From NCBI GenBank assembly GCA_022825505.1, contig JAJDWR010000007.1:1-62065 (forward strand): a DNA stretch of 62,065 nucleotides. Direction: 5' to 3'. The position numbers and the translations under genes are program-made. This document shows, one piece after another, positions 61,277-62,065 of this stretch; position 1 is the first letter of the stretch, and each line of letters starts with the position of its first letter. Below the pieces are notes generated by a model. That model did not search any database. It saw nothing but the letters and a program-made list of their open reading frames with translations, and was not told where the DNA came from. Origin of the DNA: Gammaproteobacteria bacterium. GTDB lineage: Bacteria > Pseudomonadota > Gammaproteobacteria > Steroidobacterales > Rariloculaceae.

Positions 61277-61637
61277 GGATGCGCCGCCGTTCCCATGGGG
61301 TCAGGATGCCCGCGAACGGGGAGCTTAGTCTCAGTCGGCTCGATTCCTCGGTATCGCTTACGAGCAGGACGCGGACCTGATCCCACGGTTGCTTAAGCAA
61401 CGCCCGCCATTCAGCGCAGGCCGGGTGATCCTCTCCCCGATGCTCACGCCACCGATCAAGATTCTGCCGTGGGATTTCCAACAGGGAGTGGTCGGCGTCG
61501 ATTTTCTGCGCGATCAATCGATGCGACCGCAACCGGATCAAATCCAGGCGGGTTTTCGGATCGTGGCGGCGGTCGTACGGATCTCGCACGGTCGCCGAAC
61601 GGCCGGATGAGACTTGTCGCTCCATGGTTATGTCCAT
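61257..61637 (-). CDS. Partner of the DUF6036-type protein, possible antitoxin
   Basis: Soluble protein of 126 residues. The core SHRLIAQKIDADHSLLEIPR followed by QNLDRWREHRG, then CAEWRALLKQPWDQVRVLLV and RLRLSSPFAGILTPWERRRI, matches small proteins that precede DUF6036-type nucleotidyltransferase genes in many bacteria. The SSPFAGxLTxxER block is the most diagnostic part. The ATG at 61637 is used, with 61625 equally possible; the frame is open to 61697. It overlaps the downstream gene by 20 bases. An antitoxin or DNA-binding role is suggested by context only. Confidence 0.65.
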   Translation of the reverse strand: MDITMERQVSSGRSATVRDPYDRRHDPKTRLDLIRLRSHRLIAQKIDADHSLLEIPRQNLDRWREHRGEDHPACAEWRALLKQPWDQVRVLLVSDTEESSRLRLSSPFAGILTPWERRRIHETTRT

Positions 61638-61840
61638 TTTACCCGTCCCGGGCGCCCGTCGCCTCTGAGACGGGCTGGGCGTGTATACCAGCCCCAACGA
61701 TTCGGGTCGGCAAAGTAAACGAACCGCCAGTTTCGATCATCCAACCAAATAGTGTAAGCGCCATGCAGGCTGTCTTGTTCGCTGAGCCAGCGACGCCGAC
61801 CGGAACCTGGCGACGGTTGGCGACAACGGAGACTTTGGCA

Positions 61841-62065
61841 ATGCAACTGAAACTGAAAATTCACTCTCTCCTGGCCGTTTGTCTGCTGCTCCCGGGTCTG
61901 GGTTTCGCGCAGGCGCCCGACCGAATCCTCTACAACGGCAAGGTCCTGACCGTCGATCGGGACTTCTCGGTGGCCAGCGCAATCGCCATCCGCGGGGAGC
62001 GGATTCTCGCTGTCGGGGAGACCGATGAGATCCGTCCTTTGGCCGGTGACGATACCGAAGAGATC
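61841..62065 (+). CDS. Exported amidohydrolase, N-terminal part (YtcJ-like)
   Basis: The first 75 codons of a gene cut by the window edge. A signal peptide (MQLKLKIHSLLAVCLLLPGL, cut near GFAQA) is followed by PDRILYNGKVLTVDRDFSVA and SAIAIRGERILAVGETDEIR, the beta-sandwich opening of the amidohydrolase superfamily, closest to YtcJ-like proteins. The metal-binding residues lie beyond the window. No clear ribosome site other than a GGAGA 11 bases before the ATG. Confidence 0.8.
   Translation, partial: MQLKLKIHSLLAVCLLLPGLGFAQAPDRILYNGKVLTVDRDFSVASAIAIRGERILAVGETDEIRPLAGDDTEEI

Noticed and set aside
61628..61864. A 78-codon minus-strand frame upstream of the amidohydrolase
   Set aside because: It overlaps the amidohydrolase signal peptide start, has no family features and no ribosome site, so it is more likely chance.

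Overview
The window is about 62 kb of GC-rich DNA, most likely from a gammaproteobacterium. The right half (37.2-60.6 kb) is a conserved housekeeping block: smpB and tmRNA, ratA-rnfH, bamE, fur, recN, nadK, hrcA-grpE-dnaK-dnaJ, dapB-carAB-greA-rlmE-ftsH-glmM-tpiA-secG, then tRNA-Leu. That order is typical of Gammaproteobacteria. The genus cannot be read from the sequence. The number of sulfatases and the Planctomycetes-type gene remnants suggest a marine or host-associated polysaccharide degrader.

Region 1 (1-20.9 kb) is accessory catabolic DNA. It opens with a chimeric remnant of a DUF1553/DUF1501 gene pair. Secreted Cys-type sulfatases, a LysR regulator and a PPOX-fold flavoprotein follow. 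The centre is a tightly coupled minus-strand operon: a 1,268-residue protein with two sulfatase modules around a discoidin-like domain, a GH95-like glycosidase, and a third sulfatase. Next to it are a truncated sodium/solute symporter, a fuconolactonase-like amidohydrolase, a GMC flavoprotein dehydrogenase with its subunit-3 partner, and a PQQ dehydrogenase with an embedded cytochrome c. Together they suggest desulfation, defucosylation and oxidation of a sulfated fucose-containing glycan. That substrate is an inference.

Region 2 (20.98-30.4 kb) holds DNA repair, defence debris and toxin-antitoxin genes. It has an AddAB-like helicase-nuclease pair joined by a small overlapping ORF, a 40-residue stub of a type I restriction methylase (HsdM), a methyltransferase, a VOC protein, a VapBC module, and a second module whose antitoxin looks like a Phd-UPF0175 fusion paired with a DUF3368 PIN toxin.

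Region 3 (30.4-37.1 kb) has a small exported protein, two tandem DUF6152 proteins, another sulfatase, a gene stub, a p-cresol-methylhydroxylase-like flavocytochrome pair, and a Tat-exported creatinase-fold protein that seems to lack metal ligands. It ends at tRNA-Leu(GAG), where the core block begins.

Region 4 (60.6-62.1 kb), beyond the tmRNA gene, has a two-gene DUF6036 nucleotidyltransferase-type module and the start of an exported amidohydrolase cut by the window edge.

Most minus-strand genes from 37 to 53 kb are closely spaced and probably co-transcribed in a few units. Noteworthy non-coding structure includes a fold-back pair of inverted repeats matching both ends of the LysR gene, a 44-bp tandem duplication of the addA start region, a dispersed intergenic repeat after nadK and bamE, and a 20-bp tandem array between grpE and dnaK.
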